A DNA stretch of 64,000 nt from Domibacillus sp. DTU_2020_1001157_1_SI_ALB_TIR_016. Its GTDB lineage: Bacteria > Bacillota > Bacilli > Bacillales > Domibacillaceae. The notes under the pieces are model-generated. The model worked only from the letters and a program-made list of their open reading frames with translations. It ran no database searches and was not told where the DNA came from. The translations under genes and the position numbers were made by a program. Of the stretch, positions 38,929 through 48,355 are shown piece by piece. The stretch spans positions 2,232,001 through 2,296,000 of the forward strand of contig NZ_CP135439.1 in the NCBI RefSeq assembly GCF_032341995.1, in the 5' to 3' direction. Position 1 is the stretch's first letter. Each line of letters starts with the position of its first letter.

Positions 38929-39327
38929 TTAAAGTGTGTCCATAAGAATAGCGCCATTGATATTGGTAAAAAGATGTGCAGTTGCTTCTTCGCGGTTCAT
39001 CGCCGTAATAATGGTATGGTTTTGTGCACTTGCCACAAGCGTAGCATCTTTCAGTACAACGAGTGAATCGGTTACTCCTTTAGACTTAGCCTCGGAAAGT
39101 TTCTCGCCAATCAAGTTCCATTCTGTTTCATTCAAATGGATCCCCCGCTCTGTTAACCGCTGCACGGCATGCTTGGAAATGATCAGCTCTTTTGGTGTTG
39201 CGGTGACCGTTTTAAAGGTTTCATTAAATGTTGAGACAGTGTTTTGTGCTGACTGCTTTTTAGCTGGCGGAATGATGGGCTGGCGTACTCCATGAATTAT
39301 TGGATTGACTGCTTTCATTCTCGTCAC
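38929..39327 (-). CDS. Small flagellar-operon protein (TIGR02530 family)
   Basis: 132 residues. Central segment ISKHAVQRLTERGIHLNETE and the end LVASAQNHTIITAMNREEAT are typical of the TIGR02530 flagellar-operon family found between flgD and flgE in many Firmicutes. The protein is soluble by appearance, without membrane segments. Function unknown. Four bases after flgD. Confidence 0.85.
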   Translation of the reverse strand: MTRMKAVNPIIHGVRQPIIPPAKKQSAQNTVSTFNETFKTVTATPKELIISKHAVQRLTERGIHLNETEWNLIGEKLSEAKSKGVTDSLVVLKDATLVASAQNHTIITAMNREEATAHLFTNINGAILMDTL

Positions 39328-39331
39328 CCGC

Positions 39332-39997
39332 CTACTCGATCTTTGTTAAGGTAGAAGCCGTGATTTTTTCACCATTTGCAAGCTGCAGCCAAATCTGTCC
39401 GTCCTTCATCGAAACGGATTGAACAGCCGCGCTTTGTCCATCACCTTCTGTGCCCCATGTGACAGTGCGGCCAATTAAATAGCTCGCTTCCACTAATGGA
39501 TTCGAACTGACTGCGCTGCTCGATCCTGTCGATCCTGTCGAGCTCGTCCCGCCGGTTAGTTCAGAAATATTCGCTGGTTCAAGTACCGTTCCATCTGTTA
39601 ACGTAAACTGGACGCTTTCACCGGCAAACTTGATAGAAGCAATCGTGCCATTTCCTGTTTCTACAATCGGCTGTCCATTTTCATCTGTCTGGTCCGTCAT
39701 TTTATGCCACGTTACATCTTTGCCGACAAATGACTGATAATTAATCATTTGAGAAGCAGTTTGTGACTGAACCATTTTTTCAATCATTGAGGTCATATTT
39801 ACCATTTGCTCCAATGATGTAAACTGGGCCATCTGCGCAATAAACTCTTTGTCTTCCATCGGATTAAGCGGATCCTGGTTTTGCAGCTGTGCCATTAAAA
39901 TTTTTAAAAACTCATCTTTGCCGAGCGAACTGTTGCCGGTTTGTTTCGTTTGAGCCGGGTTATTGGCCAAATAAAGCGAAGGATCAATTTTCGACAT
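39332..39997 (-). CDS. flgD: Hook assembly cap protein FlgD
   Basis: 221 residues. N-terminal FlgD signature FLKILMAQLQNQDPLNPMED with EFIAQMAQFTSLEQM, then a C-terminal region with a Gly/Ser/Thr-rich linker (~145-160) encoded partly by a nine-base tandem repeat. Caps the growing hook. ATG at 39997, three bases after fliK. Confidence 0.95.
   Translation of the reverse strand: MSKIDPSLYLANNPAQTKQTGNSSLGKDEFLKILMAQLQNQDPLNPMEDKEFIAQMAQFTSLEQMVNMTSMIEKMVQSQTASQMINYQSFVGKDVTWHKMTDQTDENGQPIVETGNGTIASIKFAGESVQFTLTDGTVLEPANISELTGGTSSTGSTGSSSAVSSNPLVEASYLIGRTVTWGTEGDGQSAAVQSVSMKDGQIWLQLANGEKITASTLTKIE
39521..39538 (-). repeat. Nine-base tandem repeat in flgD
   Basis: Two exact copies of CGATCCTGT (plus-strand reading) in the part of flgD that encodes the Ser/Thr/Gly linker. 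The unit is a multiple of three, so copy changes would keep the frame. Confidence 0.7.
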
Positions 39998-40000
39998 CTA

Positions 40001-41353
40001 TTACACCTCCAATGTAACGTTTTGCAATGCTTCCTCAAAGGTAGAGAGCATTTCAGTCTCGTTCTGCTCTGTTGATTCCTGTTCCGGCTGTTTTTGTTCC
40101 TGCTGGCGCTGCTGCTGGGCACCTCGGTCAAACAGCTGCTGTTTCGTTTCCGAACTTATGATGTCCAATTTATCGATTGTCACGTTTTGCTGGCTGAATG
40201 CATGCTTTAATTGGTGGGCATTTTGTTCAAGCAGTTCTTTCACTGTTTGAGTCGATGATAAAATTTTAGCTGTCATCACCCCGTTTTGCTGAAGCAGTTC
40301 AATACGGAGAGAGCCAAGCTGCTCCGGATAAAGCTTAATCAGCATTTTTGTTCCATTTGGCATTCTCAGCATGTTAGAGCTGCCCAAAATTTGTTCAAAT
40401 TTTTGGATAAACTGCTCCATATTCATTGGCCGCGGCGTTGTTTTCACACTCATCACAAACTGTTCTGTTTTAGAGAGCGGATGCAACACCGGGTTCACAG
40501 CTTCTGCAGCCTGTGCAGCCGGCTTTAAAGCAGCGACTTTGCTTTCAGTCGAATTTTCTGGCCCTTGAATTCTTTTATAATTTGTAAATGCTGCCTCCAA
40601 ACTCGCTTGATTTACAGGAGTGGTATTGACTTGAAGACCAGCAGCACTCTGCAGTCCCGTTTGTTTTGTTTGTGGCAGGACGTTATTAAGCTGCTGTTTT
40701 ACCAGCGCTTCTGCATTTTCCAATGCGGTTTGCAATGCTTGAAAACGAGGCTCCGGCTTTTGTATATGCTGGGCAAAATAGTTTATGAGCTGTGCTGCCC
40801 TTATGGCTGTTACGACGAATGGCTTATCGGCTTCTTTCAATAAAGGCGGCACTTGTTCACTAAGCTGACTTATTAAAGCTGTTAGCTGTTCAATTGACAG
40901 CGTTTCGTCTGTTTCCGGGTTTCCCGTATCCTCTAATGGGTTCTCTAAACCCGCTTCTTCTGCACTTCCATTTACTGCGTGAATCAGCTTCTGGAGGGAA
41001 TGCTGCAGTGTTTCCACATCCGTTTGCAGTAGAACCGCCAGTTCTTGAAGCGTAGGCATTTCTCCTTTTTCAACAAGCTCTTCGGCTAGTGTTAAGAGCT
41101 CCGCTTTTTTTCCAACTAGTTCTTCTGCCGGCTCAGAGCCGCCAGCACTGTTGAACAAAGAAGCCAACAAAGCAGATAAGTCGTTGGAAGTAGTGCTTGT
41201 GGACGGAACCAAAACAGCCGGGTTTTGAACAGCCTGTTGAACAGAACCAAGCAGCAGGCTGCCAAATCCTCCTGTACCGCCGGCTCCGGCTGGATTTAAC
41301 AGAGGTCCATTAGATAGTGGTAAAGAACTAGACCCTAAAGTAATCTGCATCAT
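40001..41353 (-). CDS. fliK: Flagellar hook-length control protein FliK
   Basis: 450 residues. Long, low-complexity Gln/Glu/Ala-rich N-terminal ruler region and the C-terminal hook-length domain with KLYPEQLGSLRIELLQQNGV and AHQLKHAFSQQNVTIDKLDI. Measures hook length and signals FlhB to switch export. Gln-rich tail. ATG at 41353 (or 41350). Confidence 0.93.
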   Translation of the reverse strand: MMQITLGSSSLPLSNGPLLNPAGAGGTGGFGSLLLGSVQQAVQNPAVLVPSTSTTSNDLSALLASLFNSAGGSEPAEELVGKKAELLTLAEELVEKGEMPTLQELAVLLQTDVETLQHSLQKLIHAVNGSAEEAGLENPLEDTGNPETDETLSIEQLTALISQLSEQVPPLLKEADKPFVVTAIRAAQLINYFAQHIQKPEPRFQALQTALENAEALVKQQLNNVLPQTKQTGLQSAAGLQVNTTPVNQASLEAAFTNYKRIQGPENSTESKVAALKPAAQAAEAVNPVLHPLSKTEQFVMSVKTTPRPMNMEQFIQKFEQILGSSNMLRMPNGTKMLIKLYPEQLGSLRIELLQQNGVMTAKILSSTQTVKELLEQNAHQLKHAFSQQNVTIDKLDIISSETKQQLFDRGAQQQRQQEQKQPEQESTEQNETEMLSTFEEALQNVTLEV

Positions 41354-41406
41354 TTGTCACCCCTCTTTTTTCCTCCCGCATTATCTCACATTTTACTTCA
41401 TAATTC

Positions 41407-42024
41407 TCATTCGTTCGATAATATTTTTGTATATTCAGCGGCTTTTTTCGCGTCTAGGTTTTCAAAAATCGCTGCTTGTTTTTCAACACTTAATTCCTGC
41501 AAAATCGCGACTGCTTCATTGTTTGTTAAGTTCGTAATAATTCCGGCAATACTTTCTTCATCCATTGATTCATATGTTTTGGCAACATTGTTCGCTACAC
41601 TTTTTTCTTCCGTTGCGGCTGTTTCTGTTTGCTGGTTCTGAAGCTGCTTAAGCTGGGCATTCAGCCGGTCCTGCTCTGTTAACAATTCTTCGATTTCCGC
41701 TTTGGAGCTTTCAAGATCATCCGACAGCTGATCAATCTTTGCTTGTTTGTTTTTGATTTCCGCCTGCAGCTCTACTACTTTTTCGCTGTCTGTTTTACCG
41801 TCTTGTTCGGTTGCTCCAGTCCATTCTGATACATAAGGAATATTCGCTGCTACTTCCTTTGTTTTTTCAAATACGTTTACGCCGGCAATCGTCATGACAA
41901 CCAAACCAACAGTCAGTGCAAACAACAAGGGAATAACAACGATAAACAGCAGCCATTGAAAAGGGTTGTAACTGTTTTTTTCCTCCATATCAGCCGGAAC
42001 TTTTTTTTTCTTTTTTCCTGCCAT
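41407..42024 (-). CDS. ylxF: YlxF, MotE-like flagellar protein
   Basis: 205 residues. Basic N-terminus, one membrane helix (~22-46), a long coiled coil (~75-135) and a C-terminal helical domain with the MgtE-N-like AIAVILQELSVEKQAAIFEN type of pattern (here NNEAVAILQELSVEKQ). Similar proteins lie between fliJ and fliK throughout Bacillus; related MotE proteins chaperone stators. Exact role here is inferred. Confidence 0.85.
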   Translation of the reverse strand: MAGKKKKKVPADMEEKNSYNPFQWLLFIVVIPLLFALTVGLVVMTIAGVNVFEKTKEVAANIPYVSEWTGATEQDGKTDSEKVVELQAEIKNKQAKIDQLSDDLESSKAEIEELLTEQDRLNAQLKQLQNQQTETAATEEKSVANNVAKTYESMDEESIAGIITNLTNNEAVAILQELSVEKQAAIFENLDAKKAAEYTKILSNE

Positions 42025-42031
42025 GTGTTCA

Positions 42032-42478
42032 TCACCTGATCTTTCGGTTCATAAACTGAATGGATGAAAGCTCGTCCATTTGCTTTGCTTCTTCTGAAGC
42101 TGCCCATTTGCGATAATGCGTTAATTCATTCGCTCGGATTTTGCTGTATTTTTTTACTTCTATATTTTTTTCCTTTAGCTGCTGTTCACACCACTGCATC
42201 CGGCCGCGTGCTGTTACAACCACTCGCTGCTGCTGATCAATTAATTTTTCCAAATTCGAGATAAACTGCTGATAGTGCTGAATATCGAGTACAGAAAAAC
42301 CGGATTTCATTTTTTGTTCCTGCACGGCGATTAAATCTTCTTTTTTCTTTAACAGCTCATACAGTTTGTTTGCTTCCGTTTCAAATTGGCCCTGTGCTTC
42401 TCTGAATACGTTCTCAGACTCCTCTTTTTCACGTTCACGAAGCTGCATAATTTTCTCGAATTTATAATTAAATGACAT
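42032..42478 (-). CDS. fliJ: Flagellar export protein FliJ
   Basis: 148 residues, almost entirely coiled coil, with the FliJ-type start FNYKFEKIMQLREREKEESE. Forms the stalk of the FliI ATPase ring and helps recycle export chaperones. ATG at 42478, three bases after fliI. Confidence 0.93.
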   Translation of the reverse strand: MSFNYKFEKIMQLREREKEESENVFREAQGQFETEANKLYELLKKKEDLIAVQEQKMKSGFSVLDIQHYQQFISNLEKLIDQQQRVVVTARGRMQWCEQQLKEKNIEVKKYSKIRANELTHYRKWAASEEAKQMDELSSIQFMNRKIR

Positions 42479-42481
42479 GCA

Positions 42482-43798
42482 TTAACTGTCCCTTCCTTGG
42501 GCTAGATGAACTAAACCGGCTTCTGTTTCATCCAGTCCGGCCTGCTCATCCGTCCGCTGTTTTAAAAACGAGAGAATCGGCTGATAGTTTTGAATGGCTC
42601 TATCAATCTCAGCGGATGACCCTCTTTTATATGCACCGATGTTAATCAAATCTTCAGAGTTTAAATACGTATTTAACGAATCCCTTACTGCTACTGCCGC
42701 ATCATAATGGCTTCGGCTGACGATATGGGGCATAAGACGGCTGACACTTTTTAATACGTTTATAGCTGGGTACTGCCCCTTGTTCGCGAGTTCACGGTCT
42801 AACACAATGTGTCCATCCAATATTCCCCGCACGGCATCTGCAATCGGTTCATTCATGTCATCACCATCTACGAGCACGGTATAAAAAGCAGTAATCGTTC
42901 CATGTTCGTTTGTTCCTGTGCGTTCCAACAACTTTGGCATAATTGCAAAAACGGATGGCGTGTATCCTTTGGTGGCAGGAGGCTCTCCAACGGCCAGCCC
43001 GATTTCACGCTGTGCCATGGCAACCCGCGTGACTGAATCCATCATAAGCATGACATTCAGCCCTTTATCCCGAAAGTACTCAGCAATGGCTGTAGCGGTA
43101 AATGCTCCTTTAATACGCATCAGTGCCGGCTGGTCTGAAGTGGCGGCGACTACAATCGACTTTTTCATTCCTTCGGGGCCAAGGTCCCGTTCAATAAATT
43201 CACGCACTTCACGGCCGCGCTCCCCAATCAAAGCAATGACGTTTAAATCTGCTTTTGTATTGCGGGCAATCATGCCAAGCAGTGTGCTTTTCCCAACACC
43301 GCTTCCTGCAAAAATACCGACCCGCTGGCCTTTCCCTACTGTCAGCATCCCATCAATAGCCCGTACACCGACTTCAAGCTTTTCCCGTATTGGCGGTCTT
43401 GTCATCGGATTTGGCGGATCTGATTCTGTTTCAATCGGCGTCAACGTCCGCGGCAGCACAGAATCGTCAAAAGGTTCTCCAAGCGAATCAATAATTTTAC
43501 CGATCAAAGCCGGTCCTGATTTTACTTGAAGAGGGTGACCGAGTGATTCTACAAGGCTGCCCGGTGAAATTTCGTTTATATTCCGGTATGGCATTAAGAT
43601 CATCATTTCATCCCGAAACCCGGTTACCTCGGCCATAATGGTCCGTTTATTGTCTTTCGAATGGATCAAACAAATATCACCAATAGAGCTTTCTGGACCT
43701 TGTGATTCAATCATTAAGCCGACAACCCTTTTTACCCGTCCATATCTTTTAAATGAATCAAGAGTCGGGATCACATGCTTTAAGTCCTGTGCTTTCAT
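42482..43798 (-). CDS. fliI: Flagellum-specific ATPase FliI
   Basis: 438 residues. F1-beta-like ATPase of the export apparatus. Walker A IFAGSGVGKSTLLGMIA, the ALIGERGREVREFIE segment, Walker B LNVMLMMDSVTRVAMAQREI and YTPSVFAIMPKLLERTG are all present. ATG at 43798, three bases after fliH. Confidence 0.97.
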   Translation of the reverse strand: MKAQDLKHVIPTLDSFKRYGRVKRVVGLMIESQGPESSIGDICLIHSKDNKRTIMAEVTGFRDEMMILMPYRNINEISPGSLVESLGHPLQVKSGPALIGKIIDSLGEPFDDSVLPRTLTPIETESDPPNPMTRPPIREKLEVGVRAIDGMLTVGKGQRVGIFAGSGVGKSTLLGMIARNTKADLNVIALIGERGREVREFIERDLGPEGMKKSIVVAATSDQPALMRIKGAFTATAIAEYFRDKGLNVMLMMDSVTRVAMAQREIGLAVGEPPATKGYTPSVFAIMPKLLERTGTNEHGTITAFYTVLVDGDDMNEPIADAVRGILDGHIVLDRELANKGQYPAINVLKSVSRLMPHIVSRSHYDAAVAVRDSLNTYLNSEDLINIGAYKRGSSAEIDRAIQNYQPILSFLKQRTDEQAGLDETEAGLVHLAQGRDS

Positions 43799-43801
43799 CT
43801 C

Positions 43802-44560
43802 TTATTCACTCTCCAGCAATTGAAGCAGCGTTTTACGCAGCTGGTGCAGCTGTGTATCAACGCCGGCATCAATTCGGCCATTGGATGTTTCAATAAAGCA
43901 GGCGTTTTCCCCTGCTTCTTCATTCGGAAAAATATAGCAGTTGATTTCATTTGGGAATAGAGCTTCTATTTCATCTTTTTGTGAAATGACCAATTCATAT
44001 TTTCCTGGATGAACATGAATTTGAATTTCTTTTTGGTTTTTTGTTTCTTTTAATGCTGAACGAATGATACTCATAAAAGCATCTTCGTTTTGATCGAGCT
44101 CTGTACGCAGAATTTTTTCTGCGCAGATAACAGCAAGCTCTATGATGGTACGTTCTGACCGCTCAACATTTTTTTCGTATTCAATTTTCGAAGATGCCAC
44201 GATAGAATGTGCTTCTTCAATCAGCTCTTTCATCTCATTGTATCCGGCTGCTCTTCCTTGTTCTGCTCCCTGCTGAAACGCCTGGTCATAGGCTTCTTTT
44301 TGCAGGCGTTCTTTTTCCTGCACCCAATTTTGCTGCCAGGCGGCAGATTCTTGTTCGATCCGCTGCCGCTTCGTTTCAGCCTCTTCTAAAATTCTTTGTG
44401 CCTGGCGGTTTGCTTCTTCTAACACTTGTGATCGTTCATGAGAAAAATCCGGTGCAACTGCTTCTTTTTGTTCATTGCGTGTGTAAATAGGCTTTATGCC
44501 AATGATTCGTGTACTCGCTTCTTGTTCTATCGGCCACTCATACCGTTCAAAATTAGACAA
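43802..44560 (-). CDS. fliH: Flagellar export regulator FliH
   Basis: 252 residues. N-terminal extension, long coiled coil (~60-135) and a V-ATPase-E-like C-terminal domain with IIELAVICAEKILRTELDQN. Binds and regulates FliI. The frame is open to 44587; the TTG at 44560 has GGAGGAG nine bases upstream and overlaps fliG by eight bases, while the ATG at 44569 directly abuts that site. The start is therefore a best guess. Confidence 0.88.
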   Translation of the reverse strand: MSNFERYEWPIEQEASTRIIGIKPIYTRNEQKEAVAPDFSHERSQVLEEANRQAQRILEEAETKRQRIEQESAAWQQNWVQEKERLQKEAYDQAFQQGAEQGRAAGYNEMKELIEEAHSIVASSKIEYEKNVERSERTIIELAVICAEKILRTELDQNEDAFMSIIRSALKETKNQKEIQIHVHPGKYELVISQKDEIEALFPNEINCYIFPNEEAGENACFIETSNGRIDAGVDTQLHQLRKTLLQLLESE

Positions 44561-45566
44561 TAATATCATCTCCTCCGCCACGAGCAATGATAATTTCTCC
44601 CGTTTCCTCTAGACGGCGAATCGTCGCAACAATTCGTGACTGCGCTTCTTCCACATCACGAAGCCGGACAGGGCCCATATATTCCATTTCTTCTTTAAAC
44701 GTCTCCACCATTCGCTGAGACATATTACGGAAAACCACTTCACGCACTTCCTCGCTTGAAACTTTAAGAGAAAGCAGCAAGTCTTCATTTTCACAGTCGC
44801 GAATAACACGCTGAATAGAGCGGTTATCCAGTGTAACAATATCTTCAAACACAAACATGCGCTTTTTAATTTCTTCTGCCAATTCAGGATCTTGTATTTC
44901 AAGTGCATCCAAAATCGTTTTTTCCGTTGAGCGGTCTACACCATTCAGCACTTCAACGACCGCTTCCACTCCGCCTGTCTGTGTATAATCCTGCGTTACC
45001 GTTGAGCTCAATTTCCGTTCTAAAATCGCTTCAACTTCATTGATAATTTCTGGAGACGTGCTGTCCATAATGGCAATTCTTTTTGCGATATCCGCTTGAA
45101 CTTCCTGCGGCAGCTCCGATAAAATCTGCCCTGCCTGCTGCGGATCCAAATAAGAAAGAATCAAAGCAATCGTCTGCGGGTGCTCATTTTGAATAAAGTT
45201 TAATATTTGTCCCGGGTCTGCCCGGCGAGCAAAATCAAACGGCCGAACCTGCAGGGACGATGTTAAACGGTTAATAATATTTTGCGCCTGGTCAGCACCG
45301 AGCGCTTTTTCAAGAACAGTTTTGGCATAACCGATCCCACCCTGGGAAATATAATCCTGCGCCAATGCAATATTATGAAATTCTTCAAACACTTCTTCTT
45401 TAATCTCGGTATCTACTTTTTTCACACCCGAAATTTCCAGTGTTAGCCGTTCAATTTCTTCTTCTGATAAATGTTTGTAAACAGAAGCCGAGTAATCCGG
45501 TCCAAGAGAAATAAGCAGGATTGCGGCTTTTTGTTTTCCGGTCAGTTTCTTCTCACGTATCGCCAT
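44553..45566 (-). CDS. fliG: Flagellar motor switch protein FliG
   Basis: 337 residues. Torque-generating C-ring protein. Seen: KQKAAILLISLGPDYSASVY, the EHPQTIALILSYLDPQQAG segment of the middle domain, and the C-terminal charged helix region MFVFEDIVTLDNRSIQRVIR. ATG at 45566, nine bases after fliF. Confidence 0.97.
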   Translation of the reverse strand: MAIREKKLTGKQKAAILLISLGPDYSASVYKHLSEEEIERLTLEISGVKKVDTEIKEEVFEEFHNIALAQDYISQGGIGYAKTVLEKALGADQAQNIINRLTSSLQVRPFDFARRADPGQILNFIQNEHPQTIALILSYLDPQQAGQILSELPQEVQADIAKRIAIMDSTSPEIINEVEAILERKLSSTVTQDYTQTGGVEAVVEVLNGVDRSTEKTILDALEIQDPELAEEIKKRMFVFEDIVTLDNRSIQRVIRDCENEDLLLSLKVSSEEVREVVFRNMSQRMVETFKEEMEYMGPVRLRDVEEAQSRIVATIRRLEETGEIIIARGGGDDIIV

Positions 45567-45575
45567 ATTGCCCTC

Positions 45576-47144
45576 CTATTCCTCAGACAGCCAAGTACGA
45601 AGCAGTTTTGCAAACTCTTCTGGTTTTTCTTTCGCCATTTTTTCTAACTGTTTCCGTCTTGTGCTGCTCTCTGTTTCAGTCAACAGTGCTTCAATCTCTT
45701 CTTCTAATTCTTCCTCGAATTCTTCTTCTTCCTCACGGCGTCTTCTTACCATCATGAAGACGAGCACACCAATAATGACAAGAAGAATAGCCCCAATGAG
45801 ATATACCCACCATGGAACAGAGGATGTTTCTTCTTCCTCAAATGTAACTTTCCCATTTAATTCCTGAACTGAAACCGTAATTTTATCTTCAAGTGCCTGG
45901 TCTGTTAAATCAGTATTATAGCTTTCATCAATAGACGTTCTGACAATGTTGCCGAGCAGCTGCTGGATTTCTTCCACGCTTTGGTCAGGCATGGAGTTTG
46001 GATCATTCGGCGTTGGCGGCTCTACCATAACCTGGATACCTAAGTCCCGGATCTTATAAGGACTTTCTTTGATTTCCCGGCGAATCCGGTTTACTTCGTT
46101 ATTGACCGTTTCCTCTGTCCGCTCGTAATCACCTGTACCTGTTGCTCCCTCAAGGTAAGAAGTGGCTGTGTCTCCTTCTTCTTCTGCCTGCGGAACGCCT
46201 CCTGCTCCTGCTGCATCCCCTGAATAGGTTTCGGTAATTCTTTGAGCACTGATTTGGATACCTTCCATGTTTTCTTCGTCAACCGGCTCTATCAGGTTTT
46301 CTTCTCGATTCTCCTGGGTAAAGTCAATATCGGCTGTAACTGTTGCAACCACCTTGTCCGCGCCCATCAGTGTGCCAAGCATACTTTGTACCTGCCGCTG
46401 TACATCGCGTTCCACTTGTTTTTTCACAGCCAGCTGCTGTTCGAATGAATCGCCCGAACCGCTTCCTGCACTCGCAAGGTCGTAGTATTCAAAATTTTGA
46501 TTCATAATGGCAATATTTTCGACAGGAAGGTTCGGGACACTTTTGGATACTAAGTGATAGAGGGACTTAATTTGTTTTTCATCAAATTGATAGCCTGGTT
46601 CCGTATTCAGCACAACCGAAGCAGATGCTTTTTCTGCTTCATCGGTAACGAAAATTTGCTGCTGCGGCAGGTTAATCATAACCTTCGCATCTTTTACTCC
46701 ATCAATCTCAGAAATAAGATTGCTAAGCTCGGTTTGCATCGCATCAAGCTTAAGAACATTAAATTCATTGTCCGTCATTCCGAACCCGGCATTTTCGCTG
46801 AAAAAGCTGTAATCGATCGTACCGGACTGCGGAAGGCCTTCAGCGGCTAGATCCACTTTAAGCGTATCGACCGATTCTTCCGGCACAAGGATACTGGTTC
46901 CTCCTTCAGTCACTTCGTACGGAATACCCCGCCCGTCGAGATTTTCTTTTACAGCACCAATCTCTGAAGGAGCAAGCTCGCTGTAAAGAGGAACCATTGT
47001 CGTTCTGTTAGTCAAAAAAACGATTAGTGACAACGCAATAACAAAAAGAGCAAAGGATGATATTCCAATCACTTTTTGTTTTTTTGACCGGCTGTTCCAA
47101 TATTCTTTTATTCTTGCAAGCTGTTGTTTTATATTTTCGTTCAT
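45576..47144 (-). CDS. fliF: Flagellar MS-ring protein FliF
   Basis: 522 residues. Two membrane helices (about 25-46 and 440-462) bracket the ring-building domains; YscJ-type motif EVTEGGTSILVPEE and the RVMINLP-like KVMINLPQQQIFV are seen. The acidic C-terminal tail binds FliG. Platform for C-ring and export gate. ATG at 47144. Confidence 0.96.
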   Translation of the reverse strand: MNENIKQQLARIKEYWNSRSKKQKVIGISSFALFVIALSLIVFLTNRTTMVPLYSELAPSEIGAVKENLDGRGIPYEVTEGGTSILVPEESVDTLKVDLAAEGLPQSGTIDYSFFSENAGFGMTDNEFNVLKLDAMQTELSNLISEIDGVKDAKVMINLPQQQIFVTDEAEKASASVVLNTEPGYQFDEKQIKSLYHLVSKSVPNLPVENIAIMNQNFEYYDLASAGSGSGDSFEQQLAVKKQVERDVQRQVQSMLGTLMGADKVVATVTADIDFTQENREENLIEPVDEENMEGIQISAQRITETYSGDAAGAGGVPQAEEEGDTATSYLEGATGTGDYERTEETVNNEVNRIRREIKESPYKIRDLGIQVMVEPPTPNDPNSMPDQSVEEIQQLLGNIVRTSIDESYNTDLTDQALEDKITVSVQELNGKVTFEEEETSSVPWWVYLIGAILLVIIGVLVFMMVRRRREEEEEFEEELEEEIEALLTETESSTRRKQLEKMAKEKPEEFAKLLRTWLSEE

Positions 47145-47180
47145 TACAATCCCCCGGTCACTTCATTCGGTCATGATCTA

Positions 47181-47486
47181 TTACATCTGCATCCGCATCA
47201 TTTCCTGATAAGCTTCTACAGCTTTATTACGGACTTCCAATGTTAACTGCATGGTGATGCCTGATTTTTGAGCGGCTGACATCACTTGATGGATATCGAC
47301 ATTTTCACCATTGATCATTTTTGCCGTCAGCGAGTTTGACTCCGCTTCCGTTTTCATGACAGTATTCAACGAATCTTTTAAAAAATCCGCGAATTTTTGC
47401 TGAGATTCATAGGGTGTAGCTGCTTTTTTTAAAGCAGATGTTTCGATCGCAGGTGTAGAAACCGCATTTAATGCTTCAATCGCCAT
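47181..47486 (-). CDS. fliE: Flagellar hook-basal body protein FliE
   Basis: 101 residues. Links MS ring to rod. Typical C-terminus: VDIHQVMSAAQKSGITMQLT and VRNKAVEAYQEMMRMQM. ATG at 47486, 21 bases after flgC. Confidence 0.96.
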   Translation of the reverse strand: MAIEALNAVSTPAIETSALKKAATPYESQQKFADFLKDSLNTVMKTEAESNSLTAKMINGENVDIHQVMSAAQKSGITMQLTLEVRNKAVEAYQEMMRMQM

Positions 47487-47507
47487 TTAAATCATCTCCT
47501 TATTTCC

Positions 47508-47954
47508 TTATTTCCCAATTTCAAGCGCTTTAGTCATCATAGCCTTCGAAGCATTGAAAACCGTTACATTCGCCTCATAAGAGCGGGTTGTACTCATTAA
47601 ATCAACCATTTCCCGTAAAGGGTCTACATTTGGCATGCTTACATAGCCCTCTTCATTCGCATCAGGATGTTCTGGGTCATAAACCATTTTATTAGGTGTT
47701 TCTGTATCTTCAATGATTTTAGTCACTTTTACACCGTTTCCTGCTTCCTGGCGGTTTGACGCCATCTGCAAAAAGCTTGAAAACGAATTTCCTTTCGGCT
47801 GCAGCACAACGGATTTACGCTGATAAGGCTGCCATTCTCCATCCACGAGCTTTGCCCGGGTAGATTCAGCATTTGCCATATTAGAAGAAATAACATCCAT
47901 ACGCAGACGCTGTGCAGTCAGGGCAGATGCCGTAATGTTCATTCCGTTAAACAT
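47508..47954 (-). CDS. flgC: Flagellar rod protein FlgC
   Basis: 148 residues. Proximal rod protein with the N-terminal rod motif ALTAQRLRMDVISSNMANAE and C-terminal DLMSTTRSYEANVTVFNASK. ATG at 47954, two bases after flgB. Confidence 0.96.
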   Translation of the reverse strand: MFNGMNITASALTAQRLRMDVISSNMANAESTRAKLVDGEWQPYQRKSVVLQPKGNSFSSFLQMASNRQEAGNGVKVTKIIEDTETPNKMVYDPEHPDANEEGYVSMPNVDPLREMVDLMSTTRSYEANVTVFNASKAMMTKALEIGK

Positions 47955-47956
47955 AT

Positions 47957-48346
47957 TTATCTGCCTCCTTTTATGATATTTGTCAGAGAAGCATACTTTG
48001 AACTAAGCCGGTCTGTCAGTGCATTATAATAAATTTGATTTTCTGCCATTTTGGACATTTCGGCATCTAAATCTACACTATTTCCATTTTCGTTGTAGGA
48101 CATATTTCGTGCAGTCATAATGACATGGTTTGGTGATTGAGCGGAAAAATGAAAATGACGCTGATCCGTTCGGTTATTTTTAAAATCATTTTGATTATTT
48201 TCCAATATTTCCTTGAAGTTTACCTCTTTAGCCTTATAGTTTGGTGTATCGACATTGGCAATATTATCAGCAATCGTTTTTTGCTTTAAAGCCGCGTAAT
48301 CCAAACCTCGTTCTAAAGAAGTGATTGAATTTGAAAACAGGTTCAA
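47957..48346 (-). CDS. flgB: Flagellar rod protein FlgB
   Basis: 129 residues from TTG at 48346 (MNLFSNSITSLERG), matching the 129-residue B. subtilis protein. Rod motif LKQKTIADNIANVDTPNYKA is clear. GGAG lies eight bases before this TTG. A GTG at 48355 overlaps that site and is a poorer choice. First gene of the fla/che operon. Confidence 0.93.
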   Translation of the reverse strand: MNLFSNSITSLERGLDYAALKQKTIADNIANVDTPNYKAKEVNFKEILENNQNDFKNNRTDQRHFHFSAQSPNHVIMTARNMSYNENGNSVDLDAEMSKMAENQIYYNALTDRLSSKYASLTNIIKGGR

Positions 48347-48355
48347 TTTAACCAC

